In this document: piece by piece, positions 25,914 through 36,503 of the stretch
Numbering within the stretch: position 1 is the stretch's first letter
Layout: each line of letters opens with the position of its first letter
NCBI GenBank assembly: GCA_964526565.1
Contig: CAZGMC010000034.1
Coordinates: forward strand, 1-36,965
DNA length: 36,965 nt
Direction of reading: 5' to 3'
Source: CAZGMC01 sp964526565
Lineage (GTDB): Bacteria > Pseudomonadota > Alphaproteobacteria > DSM-16000 > Inquilinaceae
The notes under the pieces: model-generated
The model's database searches: none
What the model saw: only the letters and a program-made list of their open reading frames with translations
What the model was told of the DNA's origin: nothing
Position numbers and translations under genes: made by a program

Positions 25914-27284
25914 TCAGCCGCCGACGGCGACGACCGATGCCTGGCCGAACCGCGCGATCAGGATGCCGGCGATGATCGCCGAGGTGATCACGCCGCTGAT
26001 GCTGGCGCCCAGGGCGTGCGGCATGATGATAGAGTCGGGATTGACCTCCGACACGGTCTTCTGGGCGACCTTGGCCACCGTGGGAATACAACTGACGCCG
26101 GCAATCCCGATGACCGGGTTGTACTTTCGCCCCGTTGCGAAATACAGCACATAGCCGCCGAGCAGTCCGCCGACGCCGGAGAAGGTCAGTGCCAGGATGC
26201 CGATCACGAGCAGCTTCAGCACGTCCGGGCTGAGGATGACGCTGGCCTCGCACAGCACCCCGAGCAGCAGCCCGAGGAAGAAGGTCGCGCCGTAGAGGAC
26301 CGGTCCGCCGAGCATTTCCTGAAAGTGGATCAGCCCGGATTCGCGAATGATCACGCCGATGAACAGCGAGAAGAAGAGCGGCGCGGCGACCGGGAACAAC
26401 AGGCACAGAACCACCGTGGCGATGACCGCGAAGACCGTTTTCTCTGTCGACGATACGGGGCGCGGCTTCTCCGCCGGCATGCGCAGGCCGCGCAACTGCC
26501 TGGGGACCATCAGCTTGATCAGGTACGGATAGCCGCCATAGGTCAGGCCGAGATAGAGGTAGGCGACGACGGTGATCGGGACGAACAGGTCCGGCGACAA
26601 TTGCAGGGCTGCGAACAGAATCATCGGTCCGTCCGCCCCGCCAATGGTCGCCGTGGCCGCGGCGTCATTCACTTCGAAGCCCATGGCAATGGCCAGGGGG
26701 AAGGCGATGAATGTGCCGAGCTCGGCGAACAGGGCGATCGTCATGCTGGTGAACGGCCGGGCCATGATGAACCCGACGTCGAGCAGCACGCCGATCCCCA
26801 TGAACACCAGGCAGGCGATCAGGCCGTTGCTGAAGGTGAAGGCGTACACCGGCTGCAGCCAGTTGATCTGCAGCGAGCGCAGGAAGTCCTGGGCGGTGCC
26901 GACGTCCTGGTCGATCGCGGCGGCCGGGGTGCCCAGGAATTCCCCTTCTCCCTCGGCGGTCGCCGGCCGCTCCGAGATCAGCGGGTCGAGGAACAGGGTG
27001 CCCTGGCACCGGGCCGTCGCCGCATCGGCCTCCATGCCCTGCTCCACCGCGATGCGCTGGCAGGTCGGGCTGTCCGGCGGCAGGAACATGACGGAGGCGT
27101 TGATCGCCGCCATGCCCAGCCCCATCGGGATCATGATCAAGGCCTCGAGAACGCCCTTGCGACCCAGATAGATCAGAGCGATCCCCAGGAAGATCAGGCA
27201 GATCCGGCCGACGAAGATGGTCGTATTCGAGTCGGCGAGAGTGTCCAGGCCCTGAAACAGGCTCAGTAGGTCGATATCGCCCAT
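25914..27284 (-). CDS. Sodium-translocating decarboxylase beta subunit (OadB/MmdB family)
   Basis: 456 residues with about ten membrane helices. The beta subunit removes CO2 from carboxybiotin and couples this to Na+ export. Seen: the ion-site motif FEVNDAAATATIGGADGP with its key Asp, PPLIQ-type loop replaced by YGGYPYLIKLM, RESGLIHF, AGVSCIPTVAKVAQK, and MPHALGASISGVITSAI near the end. An extra loop rich in Glu and Asp (about 70-130) has two Cys (PTCQRI, ARCQG). Last gene of the four-gene operon; AAGGGAC precedes the ATG. MmdB is most likely because the carboxyltransferase is of acyl-CoA type. Confidence 0.94.
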   Translation of the reverse strand: MGDIDLLSLFQGLDTLADSNTTIFVGRICLIFLGIALIYLGRKGVLEALIMIPMGLGMAAINASVMFLPPDSPTCQRIAVEQGMEADAATARCQGTLFLDPLISERPATAEGEGEFLGTPAAAIDQDVGTAQDFLRSLQINWLQPVYAFTFSNGLIACLVFMGIGVLLDVGFIMARPFTSMTIALFAELGTFIAFPLAIAMGFEVNDAAATATIGGADGPMILFAALQLSPDLFVPITVVAYLYLGLTYGGYPYLIKLMVPRQLRGLRMPAEKPRPVSSTEKTVFAVIATVVLCLLFPVAAPLFFSLFIGVIIRESGLIHFQEMLGGPVLYGATFFLGLLLGVLCEASVILSPDVLKLLVIGILALTFSGVGGLLGGYVLYFATGRKYNPVIGIAGVSCIPTVAKVAQKTVSEVNPDSIIMPHALGASISGVITSAIIAGILIARFGQASVVAVGG

Positions 27285-27392
27285 TGTCCCTTTTCCCTGG
27301 GTCTTCGCGCCGCGGCCCCGCCTGAGAAAGTGTCCGGTGGCCCCTGACCGACGGTGCCTTGGAGACTGTCTGCAACACCCGATCGGGATTGC

Positions 27393-27791
27393 CTAGGAGA
27401 TCGTCAGCAGCACCTGGCCGGCCTCGACGCCGTCGCCGGGCTTGACGGCGATGGTGGTGACCTTGCCGGACCGGTGCGCCGAGACGACCGTCTTCATCTT
27501 CATGGCCTCAAGAGTGGCGATCTTGTCGCCTTCCTTGACGTCCTGGCCGACGGTCACGTCGATCGACACGACGACGCCGCTCAGCGGGCTGACCTCGTCA
27601 CCGGCACCGGCGGCGGCCGGCGCAGCGGCCGGTGCGGGCTCTGGTGCGGCAGCGGCAGCCGGCGCGGCGGCGCGAGTCGCCTCTTCCGTCAGCCCCGGCT
27701 CGGGATACCAGTGACTGCCCTCGTCGGATACGTCCTCGACGGTGACGGTGTAGGGCCGGCCGTCTACCGTAATCTTCAGTTTTTTCAGCAT
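27393..27791 (-). CDS. Biotin carboxyl carrier subunit of the decarboxylase
   Basis: 132 residues. The start MLKKLKITVDGRPYTVTVED is typical of decarboxylase biotin subunits. An Ala/Pro-rich flexible linker (about 40-62) leads to a biotinyl domain (63-132) with the EAMKMK motif; the first Lys of MKM carries biotin. It shuttles CO2 from the carboxyltransferase to the membrane beta subunit. GGGGGA lies seven bases before the ATG. It is 30 bases from the gamma/delta subunit and 108 bases from the beta subunit gene. Confidence 0.95.
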   Translation of the reverse strand: MLKKLKITVDGRPYTVTVEDVSDEGSHWYPEPGLTEEATRAAAPAAAAAPEPAPAAAPAAAGAGDEVSPLSGVVVSIDVTVGQDVKEGDKIATLEAMKMKTVVSAHRSGKVTTIAVKPGDGVEAGQVLLTIS

Positions 27792-27821
27792 TTTGAGGTC
27801 CCCCGAACGGATTGGCGGACG

Positions 27822-28145
27822 TCAGCGCCGGCCCGGCCGGTGCGACGTGTGGTGCATCATCCGGCCCTGGGCCGCCCAGCTCGTGCCGGAGATGGTCGGC
27901 TGAATGCGGACGATGCGGTGGGCACCGAGCATGGCATACACCGCTGCGGCAATGACCGCGACATCGTTCTTTACCGGGTCGTCAACCGGCGCCGCTACGG
28001 GCGCGGCAACGGCCGCCGCCTTGGGCGCCTCGGGACGGCGGATGGCAAGGACGATGCCGCGGATCATGAAGGCAGCCACCACGGCGACGATGATGGCCAG
28101 GACGTACATGATGATCGACTGAAAGATCGCCGTACCCATTTCCAT
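27822..28145 (-). CDS. Decarboxylase small membrane subunit (OadG/MmdD family)
   Basis: 107 residues. One N-terminal membrane helix (IFQSIIMYVLAIIVAVVAAF) is followed by an Ala/Pro linker and a C-terminal part with DVAVIAAAVYAMLG, HRIVRIQP and the ending SWAAQGRMMHHTSH, which matches OadG-family ends. This subunit holds the complex together and, in some members, binds a metal through His near the C-terminus (HHTSH here). GGGAGG lies eight bases before the ATG. It lies between the carboxyltransferase and biotin-carrier genes. Confidence 0.9.
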   Translation of the reverse strand: MEMGTAIFQSIIMYVLAIIVAVVAAFMIRGIVLAIRRPEAPKAAAVAAPVAAPVDDPVKNDVAVIAAAVYAMLGAHRIVRIQPTISGTSWAAQGRMMHHTSHRPGRR

Positions 28146-28196
28146 GACTGTAGCCTCCCGGTGCTTGGGATCCTGCCGGCGGCGGCGCGGTTGCGG

Positions 28197-29750
28197 TCAC
28201 AGCGGAATGTCGCCGTGCTTCTTCGGCGGCCGGATCTCGCGCTTGTTGAGCAGCTTGCGCAGGGCCAGGCCGACCGTGGCGCGGGTCTCCGACGGCTCGA
28301 TGATGTCGGTGATGTAGCCGCGCGCGGCCGACAGGTACGGTGAGGCGAACTCCGCGCGGTACTCCGCGATGTACTTCTGGCGGGCGGCAAGCTTGTCCTC
28401 GGCCTCCTTCAGCTCTTTGCTGTAGAGGATGTTTACCGCGCCCTCGGCGCCCATCACCGCGATTTCCGCGGTCGGCCAGGCATAGACGACGTCGGCGCCC
28501 ATCTCCTGGCTGCACATGGCCAGGTACGAGCCGCCGTACGCCTTGCGGCAGATGATGGTGATCTTGGGCACCGTGCAGCTGGCATAGGCGAACAGCAGCT
28601 TGGCGCCGTGGCGGATGATGCCGCCCCGCTCCTGCTCGATCCCCGGCAGGAAGCCCGGCACGTCCACGAAGTTGACCACCGGGATGTTGAAGGTGTTGCA
28701 GTAGCGGATGAAGCGCGCGCCCTTGTCGGACGCGTCGATGTCCAGCGCGCCGGCCTTGACCATGGGCTGGTTGGCGATGATGCCGACGCAGACGCCCTGG
28801 ATGCGGGCAAAGCAGATGATCAGGTTCTGCGCGAACGAGGACTGCACTTCGAGAATGTCGCCGCCGTCGACGACCCGCTTGATGATCTGCCGCATGTCCA
28901 TCGGCTCGGAGGATGAGTCCGGGATGAGTTCGTGCAGGCCCACATCCGGGCTCAGGTCCAGATCCGCGCCGAGGTGGTGCGGCGGGTCATCATTGTTGTT
29001 GGAGGGGAAGTAGCTGAGCAGCTTCTTGACGATCTGGATGGCGTGCTGGTCGTCCTCGGCAATGAAGTGCACGTTGCCGCTGGTCGAGGCATGCACCTCG
29101 GCGCTGCCGACCTCGTCCATGCTCGTCTCGCGCCCGGTGACCGCCTTGATCACCTGCGGGCCGGTGATGAACATGTGCGCGTTCTTGCGCGTCATGATGA
29201 TGAAGTCCATCAGCGCCGGCGAATAGGAGGCACCGCCGGCGCACGGCCCCACGACGCAGGCGATCTGCGGCACGACGCCGGACAGCATGACGTTGCGGTA
29301 GAACACGTCGCCATAGCCGGACAGGGCGTCGACGCCTTCCTGGATGCGGGCGCCGCCGGAATCCTTGAATGCCACCAGCGGCACGCCGTTCTTCAGGGCG
29401 TAGTCCATCACGGCGCACATCTTGCGCGCATGCATCTTGCCCAGGGTGCCGGCGGCAACGGTGAAGTCCTGGGAGAAGGCGGCCACCTGGCGGTTGTCCA
29501 CATAGCCGGTGCCGACGATCACGCCGTCGGCGGGCAGCTCTTTCTTGGCCATGCCGAAGTGCGTGGCCGTGTGGCGGATGTGGGCCCCCGACTCCTGAAA
29601 GGTGTCGGGCGAGAACAGGCGCAGCAGCCGCTCGCGGGCGCTGAGCTGCCCCTTTTCGTGCATCTTCTTGATCTTGTCGGCACCGCCGCCAGCCTGCACC
29701 GTCTCGCGGCGCTTCTCGAGGCCTTCGAGCAGTTCCTTTGCGATCGCCAT
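28197..29750 (-). CDS. mmdA: Acyl-CoA carboxyltransferase subunit (methylmalonyl-CoA decarboxylase alpha / PccB-like)
   Basis: 517 residues. Two crotonase-like halves form the carboxyltransferase. Seen: KIKKMHEKGQLSARERL at the start, FKDSGGARIQEGVDAL, VVGPCAGGASYSPAL, VDVPGFLPGIEQE, and AYGGSYLAMCSQEMGADVVY with AEIAVMGAEGAVNI. The last motif is typical of propionyl/methylmalonyl-CoA enzymes. With OadG-, biotin- and OadB-type genes downstream, the natural reading is a Na+-pumping methylmalonyl-CoA decarboxylase, producing propionyl-CoA and a sodium gradient. A propionyl-CoA carboxylase role cannot be excluded, but no biotin carboxylase subunit is next to it. First gene of the operon. Confidence 0.93.
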   Translation of the reverse strand: MAIAKELLEGLEKRRETVQAGGGADKIKKMHEKGQLSARERLLRLFSPDTFQESGAHIRHTATHFGMAKKELPADGVIVGTGYVDNRQVAAFSQDFTVAAGTLGKMHARKMCAVMDYALKNGVPLVAFKDSGGARIQEGVDALSGYGDVFYRNVMLSGVVPQIACVVGPCAGGASYSPALMDFIIMTRKNAHMFITGPQVIKAVTGRETSMDEVGSAEVHASTSGNVHFIAEDDQHAIQIVKKLLSYFPSNNNDDPPHHLGADLDLSPDVGLHELIPDSSSEPMDMRQIIKRVVDGGDILEVQSSFAQNLIICFARIQGVCVGIIANQPMVKAGALDIDASDKGARFIRYCNTFNIPVVNFVDVPGFLPGIEQERGGIIRHGAKLLFAYASCTVPKITIICRKAYGGSYLAMCSQEMGADVVYAWPTAEIAVMGAEGAVNILYSKELKEAEDKLAARQKYIAEYRAEFASPYLSAARGYITDIIEPSETRATVGLALRKLLNKREIRPPKKHGDIPL

Positions 29751-29828
29751 GGAGCACCACCCTCGGATTGTACGCAGGAGGCTGGGAGGGCGCCCCCTCG
29801 GAGGTGAGGAAGGAATGGAAGCCGGGAG

Positions 29829-29856
29829 ACTATATACGCCTGCGACCGGCTCGCAA
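29829..29856 (-). promoter_or_regulatory. Likely sigma-70 promoter of the decarboxylase operon
   Basis: On the minus strand TTGCGA (29851-29856) and TATAGT (29829-29834) are 16 bases apart and lie about 80 bases before the mmdA ATG. Both boxes match consensus at four or more positions, and the site is AT-rich in a GC-rich region. Confidence 0.5.
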
Positions 29857-29869
29857 GCGGGATGCAGCA

Positions 29870-29899
29870 GCGGCGGCCGCGGGGTATCGCGGCCGCCGC
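29870..29899 (-). terminator. GC-rich hairpin after pckG
   Basis: A perfect 12-bp stem (29870-29881 with 29888-29899) and 6-base loop lie 18 bases past the pckG stop and just before the decarboxylase promoter. There is no T-run, so it may need help or act as an mRNA end stabiliser. Confidence 0.5.
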
Positions 29900-29916
29900 G
29901 CCGGGGCGGTCAGTGG

Positions 29917-31770
<1,854 letters not shown>

Positions 31771-32304
31771 TCGCGTTCCTCCAGATCAAGGTTGGGCGGC
31801 CAATAAAGGTGTTTGGATCGATGCGCGTGGCCTGCCGCCTGTGGCGCGACAATAGGACTTCCGGTCGCCAGCACGGGCCGGGGACGTCGCCGCCGATCGG
31901 CTTTCGCAGGGATGATGCCGCGATGCTGCAGCCGGGCACTTGGCCGGGCACGAATGCGCGGCCACGAGCAATTCCTGGCGGCAACCCTAGCGGCAAGCAT
32001 GCCCCGATCATTGATCTATGTCAGACTGGCGACTGCGCCCGCAAGGCATGCGTCGGACGCATGGTTGGACTTTGGGACCGGACCTTCCGAAGCCGAGACT
32101 GCCGCAACCGGCCATTTTCACAGTTTTCCGTTGGCAATCAGGCTGTCTGGCCACATTGGCTGAAGGTATACCCCATTCGAAGGGAAGTGCCCAATCAAAA
32201 ACGGGCCCTTGATGGTCATGCACGTACGGTGGCGGCCATCGACGGCTCCGTTGCGGCGTCCGGCCTCACAAGCGTACGCGAAGCCCGCGCAGCCCGGCGG
32301 AGTC
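31771..32304. other. Long intergenic region upstream of pckG
   Basis: 534 bp with no supported gene on either strand. It must hold the pckG promoter and the 3' end of hpnN. The FNR/FixK-like site at 32011-32024 is its only recognisable element. Open frames here have weak starts and no family features. Confidence 0.5.
32011..32024. promoter_or_regulatory. FNR/FixK-type binding site
   Basis: TTGATCTATGTCAG fits the dyad TTGAT-N4-(A/G)TCAA at nine of ten fixed positions. It lies 240 bases upstream of the pckG start. FNR/FixK proteins control oxygen-responsive genes. The distance is long, so the controlled transcript could be pckG with a long leader or an unseen RNA. Confidence 0.45.
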
Positions 32305-34938
32305 TCACTCGGCCTGTCCCTGGGCGTGAGCGGCCGGTGTGCCGGCTGTCGTCGTTTCTGGCGTGCGCACCGGGCCAAGCAGTGCCGGCAGGACGAACAG
32401 GGTGGCGAACAACGTGCAGCCCAGGGCGATGGTCAGCAGCACGCCCATGTCGGCAGTGCCGGGGTGGGGCGACAGCGCCAGGCTGCCGAACGCCGCCGCC
32501 GTGGTCAGGGCGCTGAAGGTCACGGCCCGCGCGGTGCTGGACTGCAGGGGTCCGGATATGCCGGCCCGCCAGTTCATGACAAAGTAGATATTGTAGGCGA
32601 CGCCGATGCCGAGCAGCAGCGGCAGCGCGATGATGTTGGCGAAGTTGATCGGCAGGTCGATCAGCACGCATACTGCTATGGTCATCAGCCCGGCCAGCAG
32701 CAGCGGCGCCAGCACCAGCAGGACATCGTGCACCCGGCGCAGCACGGCGCCCAGCAGCAGCGTGATGGCGATGAGAGCCAGAACCCCCGCCTCAAGGAAG
32801 GCATTGACGATCGTGTCGCCGGACTCCTGGATGGTGACCGCTGTGCCCGTGGCGTTCGGCACCACTGCAAGCACGGCGCTGGCGAACCGGCGCAGCGTCT
32901 CGTTGTCGTTGGGGTCGTCCTCGGGATAGAGCGCGATGCGGGCGCGTCCGTCGCCGGCGACCCAATCGTTGCGGATCTCGTCCGGCAGTGTATCCAGCGA
33001 CACCGGCTCGGGCTCGAGGGCCAGGCGCAGGGCCTCCAGCCGGCCCGGCAGCCCGGAGATCAGGGCGTCGGTCAGCGGCCCCAGAATGCCGATGTCGCGC
33101 CGCAGCAACTCGTCGATGTCGTCGGCGAGCCGTTGTCCGGCGCCGCTCTCCGCAGTGGCTGCAGCGCGGAGTCGCGCGGCTGCCTGCGCCGCACTGACCC
33201 GGATCTCGCCCGCGTCGGGCAGGTCGACGGGCTCGCTGGCATACAGCGACGGCCACAGCAGGAAGGCGGCCTCCTCGATCAGCGGCAGCTTGTCTTCCTG
33301 GTCCTTCGGCACGAAGCTGTTGACCGTCAGCGCGTGCGACACCTCCGGCAGGTCCGACAGCTGGCGCCCCATGGCGACAGCCTGCTCCGGAGAGTCGGCC
33401 AGGATCTCCACGGTGTACGGGGTGTGGCGGGTGTCGGTCATGATCTCAAGCGCCGTCGCCACGCTTTCCGTATTCGGGTCGCGAAGGTTGAGCGGGTTGA
33501 AGTCGAACTTGAGATCCGGCGCCAGGACGAAGGCCACCAGGGCAATGACGCCGGCCGCCAGGCGCACCCACAGGCGCCGCTGCAGGAGAAAACGGTCGAT
33601 CCCGGCCGCCCAGGCATAACCGACATGGGCGGCCGCGCCGCGGGCGCCGAACAGCGTCAGCAGCGCCGGCAGCAGGGTCAGGTTGTAGACCAGCGCGACC
33701 ACCATGCCGAAGCCGGCGATCAGGCCGAGCTGGGACACGCCGACATAGGCGGTGGGCACGAACGAGAAGAAGCCGATGGCCGTCGCCGCCGCCGCCAGGC
33801 TGAGCGTTGGCGCAATCCGCCTGGCCGTCCGCTGCATGGCGGCGCCGGGCACGTCGTCCTTGTGCCGTTCGGCGCGGTAGCACATCGAGAACTGGATGCC
33901 GAAGTCGACGGCGATGCCGACGAACATGACGCCGAACGCCACGGAGATCGGGTTGAGCGTGCCGACCGCCCCGGCGGCGAACGCCGTCGTCGCCACCAGG
34001 CCGGCGACCAGCGTCAGCAGGATGGCCCAGATCAACCGGAAGCTGCCGATGCCGAGATAGAGCAGCAGGATCACCAGCACGAACGACGTGACGCCGGAAA
34101 TCCAGGCGCCCTCGGCGACGGTGGCGAACTCCTCGTCGCTGATCGCGACCTGCCCGGTCAGCCGCACCCGCACGCCGTTCTCGGGCGTCAGGCCGAGCTC
34201 TTCGGCGATGCGCCGGACCTCGTCGGTGGCTGCCGAGCCGGCCTCCAGTGACCGGTAGTCCAGGCGCGGCTGCACCTCGATGAAGCGGCGGTGCGTCGCC
34301 TCCTCCATGTCGGCATCCGACCCGCCGGCCAGCAGGCCCTGCCAGGACAGCGGCTGCGGCCGGCCGGCCAGCACCGATTCGATGGTGGCAGCGATGTTTT
34401 CCAGCGGCCGGTCGAAGCGGTCGGCATCGATGTCGCCGCGGGCCACGCCCTCCATGGCCTGGAAGATCAGGCCGAACAGGCCGCGCAGGCTGGGATCGTT
34501 GGCGAGCTGGGCGATCAGCGGCTGCGCCTGGATCATGCCGTTGAGCCGGTCCTGCAGCTCGTCCACGGGCAGGAACAGCAGGCCGTTGCGCTGGAAGAAG
34601 TCGCCGCCGCCCGGCTGACGCACCGTGCGGAAGACGAGCGGGCGCTGATGCAGGGCCGCCACCAGCTGGTTGGCGGCGTCGGTGGCGCGATCTGGCGTGA
34701 CGCCGTCAATGACGATGACCAGCCGGCGGACGAACTGCGGGAACGCCTCGTCGATGGCGATTTCGTTCTGGCGCCATTCCAGATCGGGCGAGATCAGCTT
34801 GGACGTGTCGGTGTCCATGCCGATCGTCTTGCCGCCAAATATGCCGAGCCCGATCGTCGCCAGCAGGTAGAACAGCGCCACCGGCCAGGGATGATGCCGG
34901 CAGAGGCTGACGATGTTGGACGTGATGGTCGTGAGCAT
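32305..34938 (-). CDS. hpnN: HpnN-like hopanoid transporter (RND/MMPL family)
   Basis: 877 residues with two repeats, each one membrane helix, a large periplasmic loop, then five helices. Seen: the N-terminal helix HPWPVALFYLLATIGLGIFG followed by MDTDTSKLISPDLEWRQ, the 'TDT.KLIS..L.WR' pattern of HpnN; helices from about 265 (FVLVILLLYLGIG) with VGIAVDFGIQFS; and the second set from about 730 (LIAITLLLGAVLRRV). HpnN moves hopanoids from inner to outer membrane. No squalene-hopene cyclase or other hpn gene is in the window, so the match is by sequence pattern only. GGGGAG precedes the ATG. Confidence 0.88.
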   Translation of the reverse strand: MLTTITSNIVSLCRHHPWPVALFYLLATIGLGIFGGKTIGMDTDTSKLISPDLEWRQNEIAIDEAFPQFVRRLVIVIDGVTPDRATDAANQLVAALHQRPLVFRTVRQPGGGDFFQRNGLLFLPVDELQDRLNGMIQAQPLIAQLANDPSLRGLFGLIFQAMEGVARGDIDADRFDRPLENIAATIESVLAGRPQPLSWQGLLAGGSDADMEEATHRRFIEVQPRLDYRSLEAGSAATDEVRRIAEELGLTPENGVRVRLTGQVAISDEEFATVAEGAWISGVTSFVLVILLLYLGIGSFRLIWAILLTLVAGLVATTAFAAGAVGTLNPISVAFGVMFVGIAVDFGIQFSMCYRAERHKDDVPGAAMQRTARRIAPTLSLAAAATAIGFFSFVPTAYVGVSQLGLIAGFGMVVALVYNLTLLPALLTLFGARGAAAHVGYAWAAGIDRFLLQRRLWVRLAAGVIALVAFVLAPDLKFDFNPLNLRDPNTESVATALEIMTDTRHTPYTVEILADSPEQAVAMGRQLSDLPEVSHALTVNSFVPKDQEDKLPLIEEAAFLLWPSLYASEPVDLPDAGEIRVSAAQAAARLRAAATAESGAGQRLADDIDELLRRDIGILGPLTDALISGLPGRLEALRLALEPEPVSLDTLPDEIRNDWVAGDGRARIALYPEDDPNDNETLRRFASAVLAVVPNATGTAVTIQESGDTIVNAFLEAGVLALIAITLLLGAVLRRVHDVLLVLAPLLLAGLMTIAVCVLIDLPINFANIIALPLLLGIGVAYNIYFVMNWRAGISGPLQSSTARAVTFSALTTAAAFGSLALSPHPGTADMGVLLTIALGCTLFATLFVLPALLGPVRTPETTTAGTPAAHAQGQAE

Positions 34939-35078
34939 GAGCTCCCCGCTGCAGGCAGCGTCATCACCGGCGCTGAAATCGCCGTGCGTGTTCTAATCCC
35001 ATATTCACATCCGGAAAATGCCGAAAGACAGGACGAGGCCGGAATCCTCCGGCGGCGCGGTCATCAAGACCGGCCTGG

Positions 35079-35447
35079 TCAATCCGTCACCAGCCGCGGA
35101 CGGTGCTCGACGACCGGCAGCACCTCGGCCAGCGACGTGCCGCTGGTGATCCGCCCGCGGCCGTCGAAAACGGCGAACGTCGTCCCGCCCGGCCCGGTCA
35201 GCTTGGTGATGACGCAGGCCGGACGGTCAAAGGTGTGCCGGAACACGCTGAACACGGCGATGCCGACAGCGTGATCGATGGCGTAGTCGCGCCATTCGCC
35301 GCCGGCGACGCGCCGGCTGTAGAGGGCCAGAAGCTGCGACAGCTCCGCGCGGGTGAAGTAGACCCGGCTGCGTCGCCGCCGGTAATCGGCCAGCCGGACC
35401 ACGTGCTGCATGCCGGCGTGCGGGCTCGCTCGATATGACTGATCCAT
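35079..35447 (-). CDS. DUF2794 family protein
   Basis: 122 residues. The pattern RVYFTRAELSQLLALYSRRV, then GEWRDYAIDH and AVFSVFRHTFDRPACVI, is that of DUF2794, a small family found in alphaproteobacteria and of unknown function. No membrane helix or signal. The ATG at 35445-35447 has a weak ribosome site; an internal ATG at 35411 (MQHVVRLADY) would still include the domain. The upstream in-frame reading runs into the tandem repeat and the gap and is not considered coding. On the same strand as hpnN, 140 bases apart. Confidence 0.85.
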   Translation of the reverse strand: MDQSYRASPHAGMQHVVRLADYRRRRSRVYFTRAELSQLLALYSRRVAGGEWRDYAIDHAVGIAVFSVFRHTFDRPACVITKLTGPGGTTFAVFDGRGRITSGTSLAEVLPVVEHRPRLVTD

Positions 35448-35852
35448 GACATGGAATTTCGCCCAAATCCGCCGGTGCGTCCAGAGCCTCGAACAGGGCC
35501 TCGAACAGGGCCTCGAACAGGGCCTCGAACANNNNNNNNNNNNNNNNNNNNNNNNNNNNNNNNNNNNNNNNNNNNNNNNNNNNNNNNNNNNNNNNNNNNN
35601 NNNNNNNNNNNNNNNNNNNNNNNNNNNNNNNGCCTCGAACAGGGCCTCGAACAGGGCCTCGAACAGGGCCTCGAACACCGGCCGGCGGGCCGGCGGGTGA
35701 CGGCGGTTCCGTGGGCAAGCATCGCTTGTCGCGCCATTGTGTTGACGACCGGGATGGTCTAGGTAGAAATGCACTGCTCCATCAAATGGCGGAAGGCGGC
35801 ATGATCCGGGCCGGGCCGGGCCGGGACCGGGACCGCCGGCGGAACGGGGACA
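35448..35852. other. Intergenic region with assembly gap
   Basis: 405 bases as given, including 100 Ns (35532-35631) of unknown true length. It holds a 12-bp tandem repeat on both sides of the gap and a run of CCGGG units (35806-35833). It should hold the divergent promoters of the DUF2794 gene and the YfgM-like gene; I see no clear boxes. Confidence 0.6.
35486..35677. repeat. 12-bp tandem repeat interrupted by an assembly gap
   Basis: GCCTCGAACAGG runs from 35486 to the gap (nearly four copies) and from 35632 to 35677 (nearly four copies). The gap starts and ends within the same unit, so the array probably continues through it and the copy number is unknown. On the minus strand one frame reads repeated LFEA, but no start or family supports a protein. 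Confidence 0.92.
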
Positions 35853-36494
35853 ATGGCTGACGTCTTTCGCGAGGTCGACGAGGCGGTCCGCGAGGATCGC
35901 GCCAGGGCGCTGTGGCGCCGCCATGGCGTGCTGATTGTTGCTGCCGCCATCGCGCTGGTGCTCGGCACTGCCGGCTATGTGTTCTGGCAGAACTACAGCG
36001 CCGGGCAGCGCCAGGTGCAGACGGTGGATCTGGCTGCGGCGCTGGCGCTGGCGCGCGAGGACAGCGCCGCCGGCGCCCAGGCGCTGCTTGCCGTTGCCGA
36101 CGAGGCCGGCGGCGGCCGGGCCATGCTGGCGCGCCTCTACCGCGCCGCTTTCCTGGCCGAGGCAGGCGATCGGGGAGGGGCCGTGGCGACCTATCGCGGC
36201 GTCGCCGCCGACGGCTCGGTGCCGCAGGTGTGGCGCGACTTGGCGCTGCTCATGGCCGTGCTGCACGACCTCGATACGGACGATCCCGCCATCCTGGCTG
36301 CCGAGCTGGCGCCGCTGGCCGAGCCGGACAATCCATGGCGCTTCTCGGCGCAGGAGCTGTCCGGCCTGCTGGCACTGCGCGACGGCGACCGCGAACGCGC
36401 CCGGGCTCTGTTCACCAGGCTCGCGGACGATCCGGCGGCGCCCGCGGCGGTGCGCGACCGTGCTGCCGAGCTGTCGGTTCTGCTCACCGGATAG
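35853..36494 (+). CDS. YfgM-like membrane-anchored tetratricopeptide protein
   Basis: 213 residues. Seen: a cytoplasmic N-terminus (MADVFREVDEAVREDRARAL), one membrane helix (about 25-47, LIVAAAIALVLGTAGYVFW), then a helical periplasmic part with TPR-like pairs (LARLYRAAFLAEAGDRGGA; LSGLLALRDGDRERARALF). E. coli YfgM binds SecYEG and the chaperone PpiD and also lies directly before bamB, as here (9-base gap). GGGGACA precedes the ATG. Role inferred from this conserved pairing. Confidence 0.88.
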   Translation: MADVFREVDEAVREDRARALWRRHGVLIVAAAIALVLGTAGYVFWQNYSAGQRQVQTVDLAAALALAREDSAAGAQALLAVADEAGGGRAMLARLYRAAFLAEAGDRGGAVATYRGVAADGSVPQVWRDLALLMAVLHDLDTDDPAILAAELAPLAEPDNPWRFSAQELSGLLALRDGDRERARALFTRLADDPAAPAAVRDRAAELSVLLTG

Positions 36495-36503
36495 GGCACA
36501 TCC

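Noticed and set aside
31809..32516. Open frame across the pckG upstream region
   Set aside because: Biased composition, runs antisense into hpnN, and has no ribosome site.
35198..35737. Minus-strand reading with repeated LFEA, RGPV or CSRP
   Set aside because: It is produced by the 12-bp tandem repeat and an unknown gap and overlaps DUF2794 in other frames; no start or domain supports it.
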